DNA from: RUG11690 sp045616665
Lineage (GTDB): Bacteria; Bacteroidota; Bacteroidia; Bacteroidales; WCHB1-69
Assembly: GCA_045616665.1 (NCBI GenBank)
Contig: JAZLHE010000098.1
Location: forward strand, 1 to 64,000
Length of the DNA: 64,000 nucleotides
Direction: 5' to 3'
Shown one piece after another: positions 54,917 to 63,536 of the stretch (its first letter is position 1; each line of letters begins with the position of its first letter). The notes beneath the pieces were generated by a model. That model ran no database searches and had not been told where the DNA came from. It worked only from the letters and a program-made list of their open reading frames with translations. The position numbers and the translations under genes were made by a program.

Positions 54917-55449
54917 ATCAGTTTGACCAAAATATCAAGGAAAAAATAAATGCCAAAAACTATCCATACAAAGCAAAGTATTGGAAAGCGTTCAAACGGC
55001 ACAGCGGAATGTCCTTGCTGGGCACGGGAGCCAAAGTCGCCCTATTGGGCGGTATAGGTGCTACCGTTTTGGGAACGGTGCTCTTTTTTGCCCTGCAACG
55101 ACCTGCCAACGAAGCAGTTTTCAAAACACAAAACCAGCCGGTCGTCGTTGAAGAAATGATTTCTGACAGCATTTCGGAAATTGAAGTAACCGTTATTGAA
55201 AAACCTAAAGTAAAAGACGAGCAAACGTCTGTATCAAACAAAATATCAGCAAATAACGAAAAGAAAGAAAAAGATGTGTTGATTGAAGTGCCAGCCTTTT
55301 CGGAAGAAGCCGTTACCAAAGCTTTGCCATCCCAAAAACCTGTCATCAAACCCATCCACTATGGCAAACCCCTGCAAATTTTGGTGGACACCATTTCTTC
55401 CAACGATTTTCCAGATTACAAGACAAAACCAGCCGACGAACTTTTCTAA
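54913..55449 (+). CDS. Putative anti-sigma factor (single membrane segment)
   Basis: 178 residues. A short cytoplasmic part (1-34) is followed by a membrane segment about 35-62 (LLGTGAKVALLGGIGATVLG), then a periplasmic acidic region (EVTVIEKPKVKDEQTS) and a tail SNDFPDYKTKPADELF. No zinc-binding HxxxCxxC motif is seen, so it is not a ZAS-type anti-sigma. Its role is inferred from the 4-base overlap with the ECF sigma gene. Confidence 0.7.
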   Translation: MNQFDQNIKEKINAKNYPYKAKYWKAFKRHSGMSLLGTGAKVALLGGIGATVLGTVLFFALQRPANEAVFKTQNQPVVVEEMISDSISEIEVTVIEKPKVKDEQTSVSNKISANNEKKEKDVLIEVPAFSEEAVTKALPSQKPVIKPIHYGKPLQILVDTISSNDFPDYKTKPADELF

Positions 55450-55550
55450 ATCCACCACGCCAGTCAACGAATGCCAACACATTTGTACGTTTTAACGTGC
55501 AAATGTTGATATTTTCGTCACAAGCATATCGTGCGTATTGAATTTATCCC

Positions 55551-55559
55551 TATTTTTGC
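55551..55559 (+). promoter_or_regulatory. -7 box ahead of the first repeat-like lipoprotein
   Basis: TATTTTTGC, 40 bases before the ATG at 55599. Confidence 0.6.
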
Positions 55560-55598
55560 AGTGAATATATTTATACATCTAATTAAATAATAAAAAAA

Positions 55599-56480
55599 AT
55601 GAAACGTTTAAGCACCTTAATTTTAGCAATTGTACTTGTCGCTTTTGCTGGCACTTCTTGCAAAAAAAATTTAGAAGGCAATTTCAATCCCAAGAAAAAA
55701 ATTTCATCCGTCACCGTGTCACAGAACGGTTATGAAGCACGAAAAACGACCTACAAATGGGACAAAAACTTATTGGTAGAAGAAACTGTCATTGCAGGAG
55801 AAAACAATTACATTCTTCAATATTCATACGACAATAAAAACCGCATCTCTGAAGTAAAATGCACATCGGAAAACATACTTTATAAATATATTTATAATGG
55901 AGACAAGCTCGTCAAAATTGAGGGATACCACAACAGCGTTTTAGGTACCACCTACGATTTCATCCATCCAAATGGAAAAATTCCCTATATTATTGAAATT
56001 ATTCTAAAGGTATATGAAGAATCCTCCGCAAAAAAAATCAACGCATCTCCCATCAACCCATTTTTCTTTTTGCCCAACGAAATTGCCAATAACATTAGCA
56101 AAGCTATTCGTAACTCCAAAGATCAAAATGAAATTTCATATAATTTAATTTACGACAACAATAAAAACATTTCGGAAATACGTTCCCAATCGATAGTTTA
56201 CGAATTCAAGTACGACAACAAATGCAATCCATTCTCTGGCTTTTATAACGCATTTGATTCCGAAATCGATTATTTTTCAATACAATACGACCGTACATTC
56301 AATTTCATAAACACCAACAACATTGTGGAATGCACAATGTCAGTGCCATCAAGTAGCGGTCAAATTGCCCCTGTTGTCATCAAATATGAATATACCTATT
56401 CTAACGACTACCCAACCACTCAAACTTTAACAGACGATTATAACGGAACTGTCATCAAGACCACTTATACCTATCTCTAA
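55599..56480 (+). CDS. Lipoprotein, first of a paralogous pair
   Basis: 293 residues. SPII signal MKRLSTLILAIVLVAFAGTSC. The mature part has YD-type repeats reminiscent of RHS/YD sequences: YSYDNKNRISEVKC, YKYIYNGDKLVKIEGY, YEFKYDNKCNPF, YEYTYSNDYPTTQ. The segment NPFFFLPNEIANNI is shared with the paralog at 57930. Function unknown. Terminator and a new promoter follow, so it is its own unit. Confidence 0.75.
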   Translation: MKRLSTLILAIVLVAFAGTSCKKNLEGNFNPKKKISSVTVSQNGYEARKTTYKWDKNLLVEETVIAGENNYILQYSYDNKNRISEVKCTSENILYKYIYNGDKLVKIEGYHNSVLGTTYDFIHPNGKIPYIIEIILKVYEESSAKKINASPINPFFFLPNEIANNISKAIRNSKDQNEISYNLIYDNNKNISEIRSQSIVYEFKYDNKCNPFSGFYNAFDSEIDYFSIQYDRTFNFINTNNIVECTMSVPSSSGQIAPVVIKYEYTYSNDYPTTQTLTDDYNGTVIKTTYTYL

Positions 56481-56501
56481 AATTCAAAACTTCACCATAT
56501 C

Positions 56502-56530
56502 AAAGGCGGTTTTCTCACCGCCTTTTTTTG
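56502..56530 (+). terminator. Terminator of the first paralogous lipoprotein
   Basis: AAAGGCGGT (56502-56510) pairs with ACCGCCTTT (56517-56525), 6-base loop, then a T-tract. Confidence 0.85.
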
Positions 56531-56555
56531 TATCGTTTTTGAACAAATTGATGTT

Positions 56556-56563
56556 TATATTTG
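56556..56563 (+). promoter_or_regulatory. Possible -7 box ahead of the sugar transporter gene
   Basis: TATATTTG matches TAnnTTTG, 65 bases before the ATG at 56628. Confidence 0.4.
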
Positions 56564-56627
56564 TATTATGCAAAATTCATTGCGTATTATTTATATTAAT
56601 AATTTTGCATAATTAAAGTAATAGTAT

Positions 56628-57887
56628 ATGCAACCAAACAAAAAACAACATTTCAGCATGTTCGTCATCGGAGCCTTATTCTTTGTCTTCGGTTTCGTAA
56701 CCTGGCTTAACAGCATTTTGATGCCTTATCTGGAACTAACTTGCAATTTAAACAAATTTCAAACCTCTTTTGTTCCTTTTGCATTCTACATTGCCTATTT
56801 CGTCACGGCGATTCCATCGTCTATGGTGTTGAAAAAGACTGGTTTCAGCAACGGAATGGCATTGGGATTGATCGTTATGGCCGTAGGCACGATTTTATTC
56901 ATTCCCGCCGCCCTTTCCCGCACCTTCATTCTCTTCCTGATCGCACTGTTCATTCAAGGCATAGGCTTGTCATTACTGCAAACCGCCTCCAATCCTTACG
57001 TCACCATCTTAGGACCAGTAGAATCTGCCGCGAGAAGGATGAGCATTATGGGTATCTGCAACAAATTGGCAGGCATCACCGGTGTTTTGATCTTGGCCAA
57101 CACACTCTTTTCCACCACCGACGGTTTAGTGGAACAAATCAAAAATATGGGGTTGATGGACCCGCAGCGAGACATTCTGCTTCAGCAACTTTCCAACAAA
57201 GTCATCGTTCCCTATTTGATTATGACCATGGCTTTGATTGCCTTGGTTGTATTTATCAGAGCCGCCAAATTGCCCGAAATCAATGAAGAAGAGGATGATA
57301 CGACATCTGAAAGCCGCAAATCCGTTTTCTCTTACCCATACTTGTGGTTAGGCGTTTTAGCCATCTTTTTTTATGTTGGCGCCGAAGTCATTGCCATAGA
57401 TTACTTGAAAATCTACGGCAACTCCATCAACCTGCCTGAAAACATCACCAACACCCTACCAGCATACGCCTTGACCGCATTAATCATTGGTTACCTACTG
57501 GGAATCGTATTGGTTCCGCGCTTCATTTCCCAACGCAGAGCCCTCATCATCCAGCTTTTGTTGGCTATTACGTTAGTCATTATCGCCTTATGCACACAAG
57601 GTATCGTTTCCGTTTTGGCCATCATCTGTCTGAGTTTTGCCCACGCCATTATGTGGCCTGCCATTTGGCCATTGTCCATCCACGATTTGGGCAAATACAC
57701 CAAATTGGGTTCTGCCTTCCTCATTATGGCCATTGCCGGAGGAGCCATTATGCCACTCATTTATGGAAAGTTATCCTTGATTTTCTCACCACAATCATCC
57801 TACGCCCTGCTCTTTGTTTCCTACGCATACATTCTTTTCTTTGCTCTCGTGGGATGCAAAATCGGATGCAGGCAACAAAACAAGTAA
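56628..57887 (+). CDS. Sugar:H+ symporter, FucP/GluP-type MFS
   Basis: 419 residues, 12 predicted membrane helices. Segments typical of the fucose/glucose-galactose MFS group: FFVFGFVTWLNSILMPYLEL, FYIAYFVTAIPSSMVLKKTG, LSLLQTASNPYVTILGP, GICNKLAGITGVLILANTLF, FYVGAEVIAIDYL. It imports a monosaccharide by proton symport; the substrate (fucose, glucose, galactose or another) cannot be told. Two paralogous lipoproteins of unknown function flank it. No catabolic genes are adjacent. Confidence 0.9.
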   Translation: MQPNKKQHFSMFVIGALFFVFGFVTWLNSILMPYLELTCNLNKFQTSFVPFAFYIAYFVTAIPSSMVLKKTGFSNGMALGLIVMAVGTILFIPAALSRTFILFLIALFIQGIGLSLLQTASNPYVTILGPVESAARRMSIMGICNKLAGITGVLILANTLFSTTDGLVEQIKNMGLMDPQRDILLQQLSNKVIVPYLIMTMALIALVVFIRAAKLPEINEEEDDTTSESRKSVFSYPYLWLGVLAIFFYVGAEVIAIDYLKIYGNSINLPENITNTLPAYALTALIIGYLLGIVLVPRFISQRRALIIQLLLAITLVIIALCTQGIVSVLAIICLSFAHAIMWPAIWPLSIHDLGKYTKLGSAFLIMAIAGGAIMPLIYGKLSLIFSPQSSYALLFVSYAYILFFALVGCKIGCRQQNK

Positions 57888-57929
57888 TTTGCAGATATTT
57901 TTTTAAATTATAATTATTAATCAAAAAAA

Positions 57930-58766
57930 ATGAAACGTTTATCAATTTTAGTTTTAGCCGTTGCGACTATCGCATTTGTGGCATCATCCTGCCAAAAGGA
58001 AGGACAATTCAATCCTTCAAAAAAAATCACCTCTGCCGTTGTTGAAAGATTGAACGATGCCGGCAACATGGAAATTTCCAGAAAAATCAACTATAAATGG
58101 GAAAAGAATTTACTTGTTGAAGAAACTGTTGATAATGGAAGCGTCGTCACTTCTCGCTTCACTTACGACAATAAAAAGCGCATCTCCGAAATCAACACCA
58201 GCAATGATATTAGATTAGTTTATACTTATAATGGAAATAAAATAGCCACCATTGAAGAATCTCATAATGGAAACTTAAATAGAACATACGTTTTTAATCA
58301 CGACGATTTTGGTTATATCACCAGTATTGACGTTAATGTTCCCGAATACAAAGGCACAGAGCCATATACCAACTGCACCGTCAACCCATTGTTTTTCCTG
58401 CCAACGGAAATTGCCGCTGATATCCAGACCACAATGCTCAAATACAAAGCAACCGAATACTTTTATGCTTTTGTATATGACATCAACAACAACGTTGAAC
58501 AAATGCAAATCAACCAAGTTATTTACAAATATAAGTATGACAACAAAAGGAATCCATTATATGGTTTTTACGATATTTTGTCAATCGATTTTGACTGGAT
58601 CTTTGCCAAGCATAATGTTATTGAAAGAACTGTCACTAATTCAGACTATCCAGATGACAAGCAAATTGTAAAATATGAATACACTTATTCGGGTAATTAC
58701 CCTTTAAAACAAATTGTCAGAGACGACAAAGGTGCTATTCGTGAAAGAACCACATTTAATTATTAA
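57930..58766 (+). CDS. Lipoprotein, second of the paralogous pair
   Basis: 278 residues. SPII signal MKRLSILVLAVATIAFVASSC. Shared with the first: INYKWEKNLLVEETVDNGS, FTYDNKKRISEIN, VNPLFFLPTEIAADIQ, YKYKYDNKRNPLYGF, YEYTYSGNYPLKQ. It starts 42 bases after the transporter gene and is probably cotranscribed with it. Function unknown. Its stop is 11 bases from the opposing T9SS gene. Confidence 0.75.
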   Translation: MKRLSILVLAVATIAFVASSCQKEGQFNPSKKITSAVVERLNDAGNMEISRKINYKWEKNLLVEETVDNGSVVTSRFTYDNKKRISEINTSNDIRLVYTYNGNKIATIEESHNGNLNRTYVFNHDDFGYITSIDVNVPEYKGTEPYTNCTVNPLFFLPTEIAADIQTTMLKYKATEYFYAFVYDINNNVEQMQINQVIYKYKYDNKRNPLYGFYDILSIDFDWIFAKHNVIERTVTNSDYPDDKQIVKYEYTYSGNYPLKQIVRDDKGAIRERTTFNY

Positions 58767-58777
58767 AAACAGCCATT

Positions 58778-59260
58778 TCATATTGTAAATCTGCTCATTA
58801 CAAGCTGTCCCAAAGAATTAAAGACTTTGATATGCGACAGGTTTTCGCCTGCCACCACAAAATGATTCACGGCGGGATTGGGATACGGCGAATCCGAAAC
58901 CAGGTTATGACGGCCCAAAGACTTAATCGACGCCTGTAAATGGGCGTTATTTTCTATATATTGACTACCCAGAAGGGGATAATGTTTAATGTATAGCATA
59001 TTTTGATCTGCCAGTTCATGCGTTCTGCAATGCAGCGCATCGGTATTCATAGGTTGAAATTCAGCCACACTCACCACGGGCGCAGACGGAGCCGGCGTGC
59101 GATTGAAGGCAGCCTTGACTGGCAAAGTGTGCTTAAGCAGCTGCTCTTCCGCAGTCAAAGTATAAGGAAATTTGGGGTGTACATCATAATGCTGCGACTG
59201 TGCCGATAATAGTACAGTCACGAAAAGTAATAGCAATGAGAAAGTTAGATTTTTCTTCAT
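58778..59260 (-). CDS. Secreted protein with a truncated T9SS sorting domain
   Basis: 160 residues. Signal peptide MKKNLTFSLLLLFVTVLLSA. After a mid-region with His-rich segments, residues about 120-160 match the start of a type A sorting domain (DSPYPNPAVNHFVVAGENLS, KVFNSLGQLVMSRF) but the frame stops there. About 35 residues of the usual end (the GxYxVKI strands) are missing. The remaining short protein probably cannot be sorted, or the gene is being lost. Its promoter is at 59281-59289. Confidence 0.72.
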   Translation of the reverse strand: MKKNLTFSLLLLFVTVLLSAQSQHYDVHPKFPYTLTAEEQLLKHTLPVKAAFNRTPAPSAPVVSVAEFQPMNTDALHCRTHELADQNMLYIKHYPLLGSQYIENNAHLQASIKSLGRHNLVSDSPYPNPAVNHFVVAGENLSHIKVFNSLGQLVMSRFTI

Positions 59261-59280
59261 ATTTAACTATTTTTCACTTT

Positions 59281-59289
59281 GCAAAAATA
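59281..59289 (-). promoter_or_regulatory. -7 box ahead of the truncated T9SS gene
   Basis: On the minus strand TATTTTTGC, 20 bases before the ATG at 59260. Confidence 0.6.
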
Positions 59290-59300
59290 CTAAATTTTCG

Positions 59301-59309
59301 TATTTTTGC
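59301..59309 (+). promoter_or_regulatory. -7 box ahead of the phosphohexomutase gene
   Basis: TATTTTTGC, 24 bases before the ATG at 59334. Divergent to the box at 59281-59289, 11 bases apart. Confidence 0.6.
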
Positions 59310-59333
59310 AGCATAGAATCAACTCAATTTACT

Positions 59334-60725
59334 ATGTCGTTAATTAAATCTATATCAGGAATCAGAGGCACCATCGGTGGCAAAGTCGGTGAAAACCTCA
59401 CCCCCGTTGACATTGTCAATTTCACATCTGCATTTGTCACTTTTCTAAGAAAGGATAATCGGGAAAAAGAATTGAAAATCGTTGTCGGTCGTGACGCAAG
59501 AATTTCAGGTGATAAAATCAACCATTTGGTTTGCAGCACGTTGCAATTTATGGGCGTTCAGGTCATTGACTTGGGACTTTCTACCACACCAACGGTTGAG
59601 ATGGCTGTAATCCAACAGCATAGCGATGCGGGAATCATCATTACCGCCAGTCATAATCCTATGCAATGGAATGCATTAAAACTCCTTAACGACAAAGGTG
59701 AGTTTATTTCCGGAGCAGAAGGCAAAGAATTATTGGACATTATTGAGAAACAGGATTTCACTTACGCCGACATAAAGAATCTCGGAACCTATACTTTTTA
59801 TGACCACGCCATTCAAGACCATATCGACGCCATTATGCGGTTGCCGCTTGTGGATGTGAAAGCCATTCGCGAAGCCAACTTTTCCGTTATCATTGATTGT
59901 GTAAATTCAACGGGAGGCATTGCCCTGAAACCTTTATTGGAACAGTTGGGTGTTAACAAAGTCACGTTATTATACGGTGAACCGACTGGTATTTTCCCAC
60001 ACAATCCGGAACCCATTCCAGAACATTTGTCGGAAATTTCCAACGAAATGAAACGGCACAACTACGATGTCGGCTTTGTCGTTGACCCGGACGTGGATCG
60101 CTTGGCCATTGTCAAAGACGACGGCGAAATGTTTGTTGAAGAATACACGCTGGTTGCCGTGGCCGACTATATTTTGCAAAACAAGAAAGGGAATACCGTT
60201 TCCAACCTTTCTTCCTCCAGAGCACTGCGAGATATTAGTCAACAATATGGCGTTGAATACAATGCCGCTGCCGTAGGCGAAGTGAATGTAGTGGCCAAGA
60301 TGAAGGAAACCAACGCCATCATTGGCGGCGAAGGCAACGGAGGTGTCATTTATCCGGAACTGCATTATGGGCGTGACGCATTGGTGGGCATTGCCTTGTT
60401 CTTAAGCTATATGGCCAAAAGCAAAAAAAGCTGTTCCGAAATCCGTGCTCAGTACCCCGCCTACTTCATTTCGAAGAACAAAATCGAATTGCAAGCCAAT
60501 ATGAATGTCAAAAAGATATTGGATATCATTGCCGAAAGCTACAGTCAATACGAGGTTAACCGTATCGACGGCGTGAAAATCGATTTTGAAAACAGCTGGG
60601 TTCACTTGCGCACTTCCAACACCGAACCGATTATTCGTATCTATGCCGAAGCTGGTACGGAAATTCAAGCCGAACATCTGGCTCAAAAAATCATTGCAGA
60701 CATTCGCGAAGCAATGAAAGCTTAG
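59334..60725 (+). CDS. glmM: Phosphoglucosamine mutase / phosphomannomutase
   Basis: 463 residues. It isomerises hexose phosphates (glucosamine-6-P to glucosamine-1-P for peptidoglycan, or mannose-6-P to mannose-1-P). Seen: SGIRGTIGGKVGENLTP at the start, the active Ser in ITASHNPMQWNALKLL (about residue 101), metal-binding DPDVDRLAIVKDDGE, the sugar-binding GGEGNGGVIYPELHYGRDAL, and the phosphate-binding RTSNTEPIIRIYAEA. Sequence features are closer to GlmM-type enzymes of Bacteroidota, but PMM activity cannot be excluded. Convergent with the BamA-like gene. Confidence 0.88.
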   Translation: MSLIKSISGIRGTIGGKVGENLTPVDIVNFTSAFVTFLRKDNREKELKIVVGRDARISGDKINHLVCSTLQFMGVQVIDLGLSTTPTVEMAVIQQHSDAGIIITASHNPMQWNALKLLNDKGEFISGAEGKELLDIIEKQDFTYADIKNLGTYTFYDHAIQDHIDAIMRLPLVDVKAIREANFSVIIDCVNSTGGIALKPLLEQLGVNKVTLLYGEPTGIFPHNPEPIPEHLSEISNEMKRHNYDVGFVVDPDVDRLAIVKDDGEMFVEEYTLVAVADYILQNKKGNTVSNLSSSRALRDISQQYGVEYNAAAVGEVNVVAKMKETNAIIGGEGNGGVIYPELHYGRDALVGIALFLSYMAKSKKSCSEIRAQYPAYFISKNKIELQANMNVKKILDIIAESYSQYEVNRIDGVKIDFENSWVHLRTSNTEPIIRIYAEAGTEIQAEHLAQKIIADIREAMKA

Positions 60726-60729
60726 ACTG

Positions 60730-62271
60730 TTAGAAACCGATCTTTACGCCAAAATGGATTTTCCCACTCTTGAACGAGATGGGGTTGTTAAATTGTTTAC
60801 CTAAGGCATAACTCAAATAAAACATTCCCGCCTTGGTATCAAACGACAAACCCAAGCCAAATCCGAAAGGAATATCACGCAAATAGCTGTCTATCAACAC
60901 CCTTTCGTACCACGCCGCATTGAAAAACGCATTGATGTAGGAACGTTTGGCAAATAGGAAACGAACTTCGGCCAAGGCAATGGCATACGAAGAACAATAA
61001 ATGGCCTTTTCGTCAAAACCCTGAAGTGAATTCACGCCTCCGATTCGATACAACTCATTCATATAATGCTTATTACCGAACAAAGTTCCGCCATTGGCAC
61101 CTAAAACGAACACCCACCTTTTATATAGAGGAATGAACCCTTGAATCGTTACATTCAAGCGATAATTGACCTGACTCATCGGCAAACCTTCATAGAGAGC
61201 ATCACCTGCCTTGGCATTCTTGACAATTTTTCGATTTCCCACACTGCCGTTCACCACCAAAGAGAACCCCTTTCGAGGATTAAAAACATAATCCAATTTT
61301 CTGATATTAAACTCAATACCATACATTGACTTTCGATAGTCAATACATTGGAAAGACGTGTCTGCCACAAGCAACGAAGGGGACAAAACATTGGACGATG
61401 TGTAATCAAAATACGCTTTCACATAACTGTTTCCCAGCATAGAATACTGCAAGCCGATCTCGTAATTCATCGACAAATAAGAAGTATCCTTTTTGTCCAA
61501 AACAAATTGTCCATCCACACCCAACGGAGTTTTAAACAAATACGGAAAATTCAAGTGCACATTCAAATACTGCGAAAAACGCTCTGTGCTACGCCATTGC
61601 AAATCAATCTGTTCGCCGATTTTGAACAGATTTTTCAGATTCAGATTCACTTCGCCATTTACCGAAACCTTTCCTGTTCGTTCATCAACCGGAACCAAAC
61701 CGACATACCCGTCGAACTGACAAGTTTTTCGTTTATCCAAATATAGATATAGATAACACTTGTCATTGATGAACTCAATGGCCGAAGGCTTGATTTCGCT
61801 CACGAAAGGCAGTTCCGCCAAGCGCGAAGGAATGTCTTCAACCACACGCTCACGATAGGGTTTCTTTCGCCGCCAACCCAAATACGGATAAATATAACTG
61901 TTTGAAAGTTTGGCCGTTCCAGCGACAATAATAGAATCAAAAACCACATATTCGTGTTTATCTATCGTCAGGCGGGCACTGGCCGAATCGGCATCCATTT
62001 TCAAACTGTCCAACTTAACCTCCACAAACGGGAAACCATTATTTTCATAATACGAGACAATCTGCTGGGATAATTTTTGATAATCTTCCAAAAGCAAGAG
62101 ATTATTTTTGCAAAAAGACTGTGTATTTGATTCTTTAAGCAGCATTTTCGTCGTCGAATCCATTGATATGGAAGCATAATAAGAAACTTTTTTCTTGTTT
62201 TGTCCGAAAAGAAAATTCGAACATAAGGCAAGAAAAATCACGACCATTAATAACTGATTTATTTTCAACAA
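60730..62271 (-). CDS. BamA/TamA-family outer-membrane protein
   Basis: 513 residues. Signal peptide about 1-23. Residues about 65-195 hold POTRA-like segments (VVSYYENNGFPFVEVKLD-like, and YEYVVFDSIIVAGTAKLSNS-like). Residues about 200-513 form an Omp85/D15 barrel with RIGGVNSLQGFDEKAIYCSS (the conserved VRGF-like motif reads LQGF) and a C-terminal strand IHFGVKIGF ending in Phe. Probably involved in outer-membrane assembly or secretion of a partner. Shorter than BamA, with about one or two POTRA domains, so it is more TamA-like or a dedicated Omp85. Confidence 0.82.
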   Translation of the reverse strand: MLKINQLLMVVIFLALCSNFLFGQNKKKVSYYASISMDSTTKMLLKESNTQSFCKNNLLLLEDYQKLSQQIVSYYENNGFPFVEVKLDSLKMDADSASARLTIDKHEYVVFDSIIVAGTAKLSNSYIYPYLGWRRKKPYRERVVEDIPSRLAELPFVSEIKPSAIEFINDKCYLYLYLDKRKTCQFDGYVGLVPVDERTGKVSVNGEVNLNLKNLFKIGEQIDLQWRSTERFSQYLNVHLNFPYLFKTPLGVDGQFVLDKKDTSYLSMNYEIGLQYSMLGNSYVKAYFDYTSSNVLSPSLLVADTSFQCIDYRKSMYGIEFNIRKLDYVFNPRKGFSLVVNGSVGNRKIVKNAKAGDALYEGLPMSQVNYRLNVTIQGFIPLYKRWVFVLGANGGTLFGNKHYMNELYRIGGVNSLQGFDEKAIYCSSYAIALAEVRFLFAKRSYINAFFNAAWYERVLIDSYLRDIPFGFGLGLSFDTKAGMFYLSYALGKQFNNPISFKSGKIHFGVKIGF

Positions 62272-62327
62272 CTTAATACTAATAATATTTTATCTATAAT
62301 ATAAAACTAAAAAAAACGTTTTTTTAT

Positions 62328-62336
62328 TATATTTGC
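62328..62336 (+). promoter_or_regulatory. -7 box ahead of the 46-residue lipoprotein
   Basis: TATATTTGC, 22 bases before the ATG at 62359. Confidence 0.6.
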
Positions 62337-62358
62337 AAAATTAAAAAAAATAGATAAC

Positions 62359-62499
62359 ATGAAGAAAATTGTAGTCATTTTAAGTCTTGTTTTGGCTGGT
62401 TTATTTGTATTTTCGGCTTGTGACACACAGAAAAAATGTGCCGCATACGGACATTATTCGGAGAACATCGAATTAAATAGCGAAAGCAATCAAATATAA
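62359..62499 (+). CDS. 46-residue lipoprotein
   Basis: A very short gene that is easily missed. It reads MKKIVVILSLVLAGLFVFSA then a lipobox Cys (FSAC) at about residue 21, followed by DTQKKCAAYGHYSENIELNS to the stop. The strong -7 box and the start of the next gene 7 bases after its stop support it as real. Mature length is about 26 residues with one further Cys. Function unknown. It probably forms a transcript with the next gene. Confidence 0.75.
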   Translation: MKKIVVILSLVLAGLFVFSACDTQKKCAAYGHYSENIELNSESNQI

Positions 62500-62506
62500 G
62501 TCCGCG

Positions 62507-63277
62507 ATGGATGGTAAGTGTGAGGCCTATAATCTGTGCAGGAAAGTTCTGTTAACGGGACTGATTTGCCTGTTGGCTTGGCACGTGCAGTCCCAAGACG
62601 TTGGCGACTCGATTCAGCAAAGTGTGACGGTAAAAGAATGGAATTTCAACATTGAGATTAACACTGCCGGGGCGGGCTTATGGTTTCAACACGGTTGGAC
62701 ACCTGACTATTACAACAAGCACTTTATCGAGGCAAGTTTTGTGTACAACAAGCATCCGAAAGCCGTACGGGTCAAAAACACTTACTATTCAGGAGCGACC
62801 TCGTTTTGTTATGGAAAACTCTGCGACTTGTTCTTTCTTCGTTTGGGATATGGGTACCAACGCACCTTACACCACAAGCCCTATTGGGGCGGTGTCGGCA
62901 TTCGCTACACCTTGTCGGCAGGCTTGTCGTTGGGACTGGTTTTTCCAACCTATTTACGCGTTATTGACTATTACGGCGCTGTGCGGACGGAGAAATACGA
63001 TCCGGAGTTATATGACCAAGTGGACATATTAGGTCACGCGCCTTTTTGGACCAACTTGTCACATATGAGTTACCCGCATCCGGGGTTTTATGGCAAAACG
63101 GGGTTTATTTTCGACTTCAGCAAAAATGAGAAAGCCATTCACGCGATAGAAATTGGGGTTTGTGTCGATATGATCTTCCCCTTCGTACAGCAAATGGCTT
63201 ACAACAAGGCAAAACCAGCCTACTTCGCTTTTTACATTTCTTACGACGTTGGAAAGAAAAAAGGCGTTTATGAATAA
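62507..63277 (+). CDS. Probable outer-membrane or secreted beta-rich protein
   Basis: 256 residues. Start MDGKCEAYNLCRKVLLTGLI gives a signal segment (about 13-28) cleaved after the VQSQ region. Alternating hydrophobic/aromatic strands (EINTAGAGLWFQHGWTPDYY, FFLRLGYGYQRTLHHKPYWG, FAFYISYDVGKKKG) suggest a small beta-barrel. No family recognised. The ATG lies 7 bases after the small lipoprotein stop, so the two are probably coexpressed. Confidence 0.7.
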   Translation: MDGKCEAYNLCRKVLLTGLICLLAWHVQSQDVGDSIQQSVTVKEWNFNIEINTAGAGLWFQHGWTPDYYNKHFIEASFVYNKHPKAVRVKNTYYSGATSFCYGKLCDLFFLRLGYGYQRTLHHKPYWGGVGIRYTLSAGLSLGLVFPTYLRVIDYYGAVRTEKYDPELYDQVDILGHAPFWTNLSHMSYPHPGFYGKTGFIFDFSKNEKAIHAIEIGVCVDMIFPFVQQMAYNKAKPAYFAFYISYDVGKKKGVYE

Positions 63278-63280
63278 CGA

Positions 63281-63462
63281 GATGAGAGATGAAAGTTGAA
63301 AGATGAAAGATGAAAGATGAAAGATGAAAGATGAAAGATGAGAGATGAAAGATGAGAGATGAAAGATGAAAGTTGAAAGATGAAAGATGAGAGATGAGAG
63401 ATGAAAGATGAGAGATGAAAGATGAGAGATGAGAGATGAAAGATGAAAGATGAAAGTTGAAA
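63281..63462. repeat. 7-base tandem repeat (GATGARA), about 26 units
   Basis: Units GATGAAA and GATGAGA alternate irregularly with three GTTGAAA variants. The array starts 4 bases after the upstream stop codon and ends 75 bases before glyA. A minus-strand frame across it (ISHLSSFISHLSS-type) is a repeat artefact. Such arrays are prone to slippage and vary between strains. Confidence 0.9.
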
Positions 63463-63536
63463 TTTGAATTTATCATATTATAAAAAGACAAATTAGTTAA
63501 ACAAACATATCAATAATCAAAAAAAATAAAAAAAAA

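Noticed and set aside
63117..63491. 124-residue minus-strand frame rich in HLSSFIS repeats
   Set aside because: It is the translation of the 7-base tandem array, with no promoter or start context.
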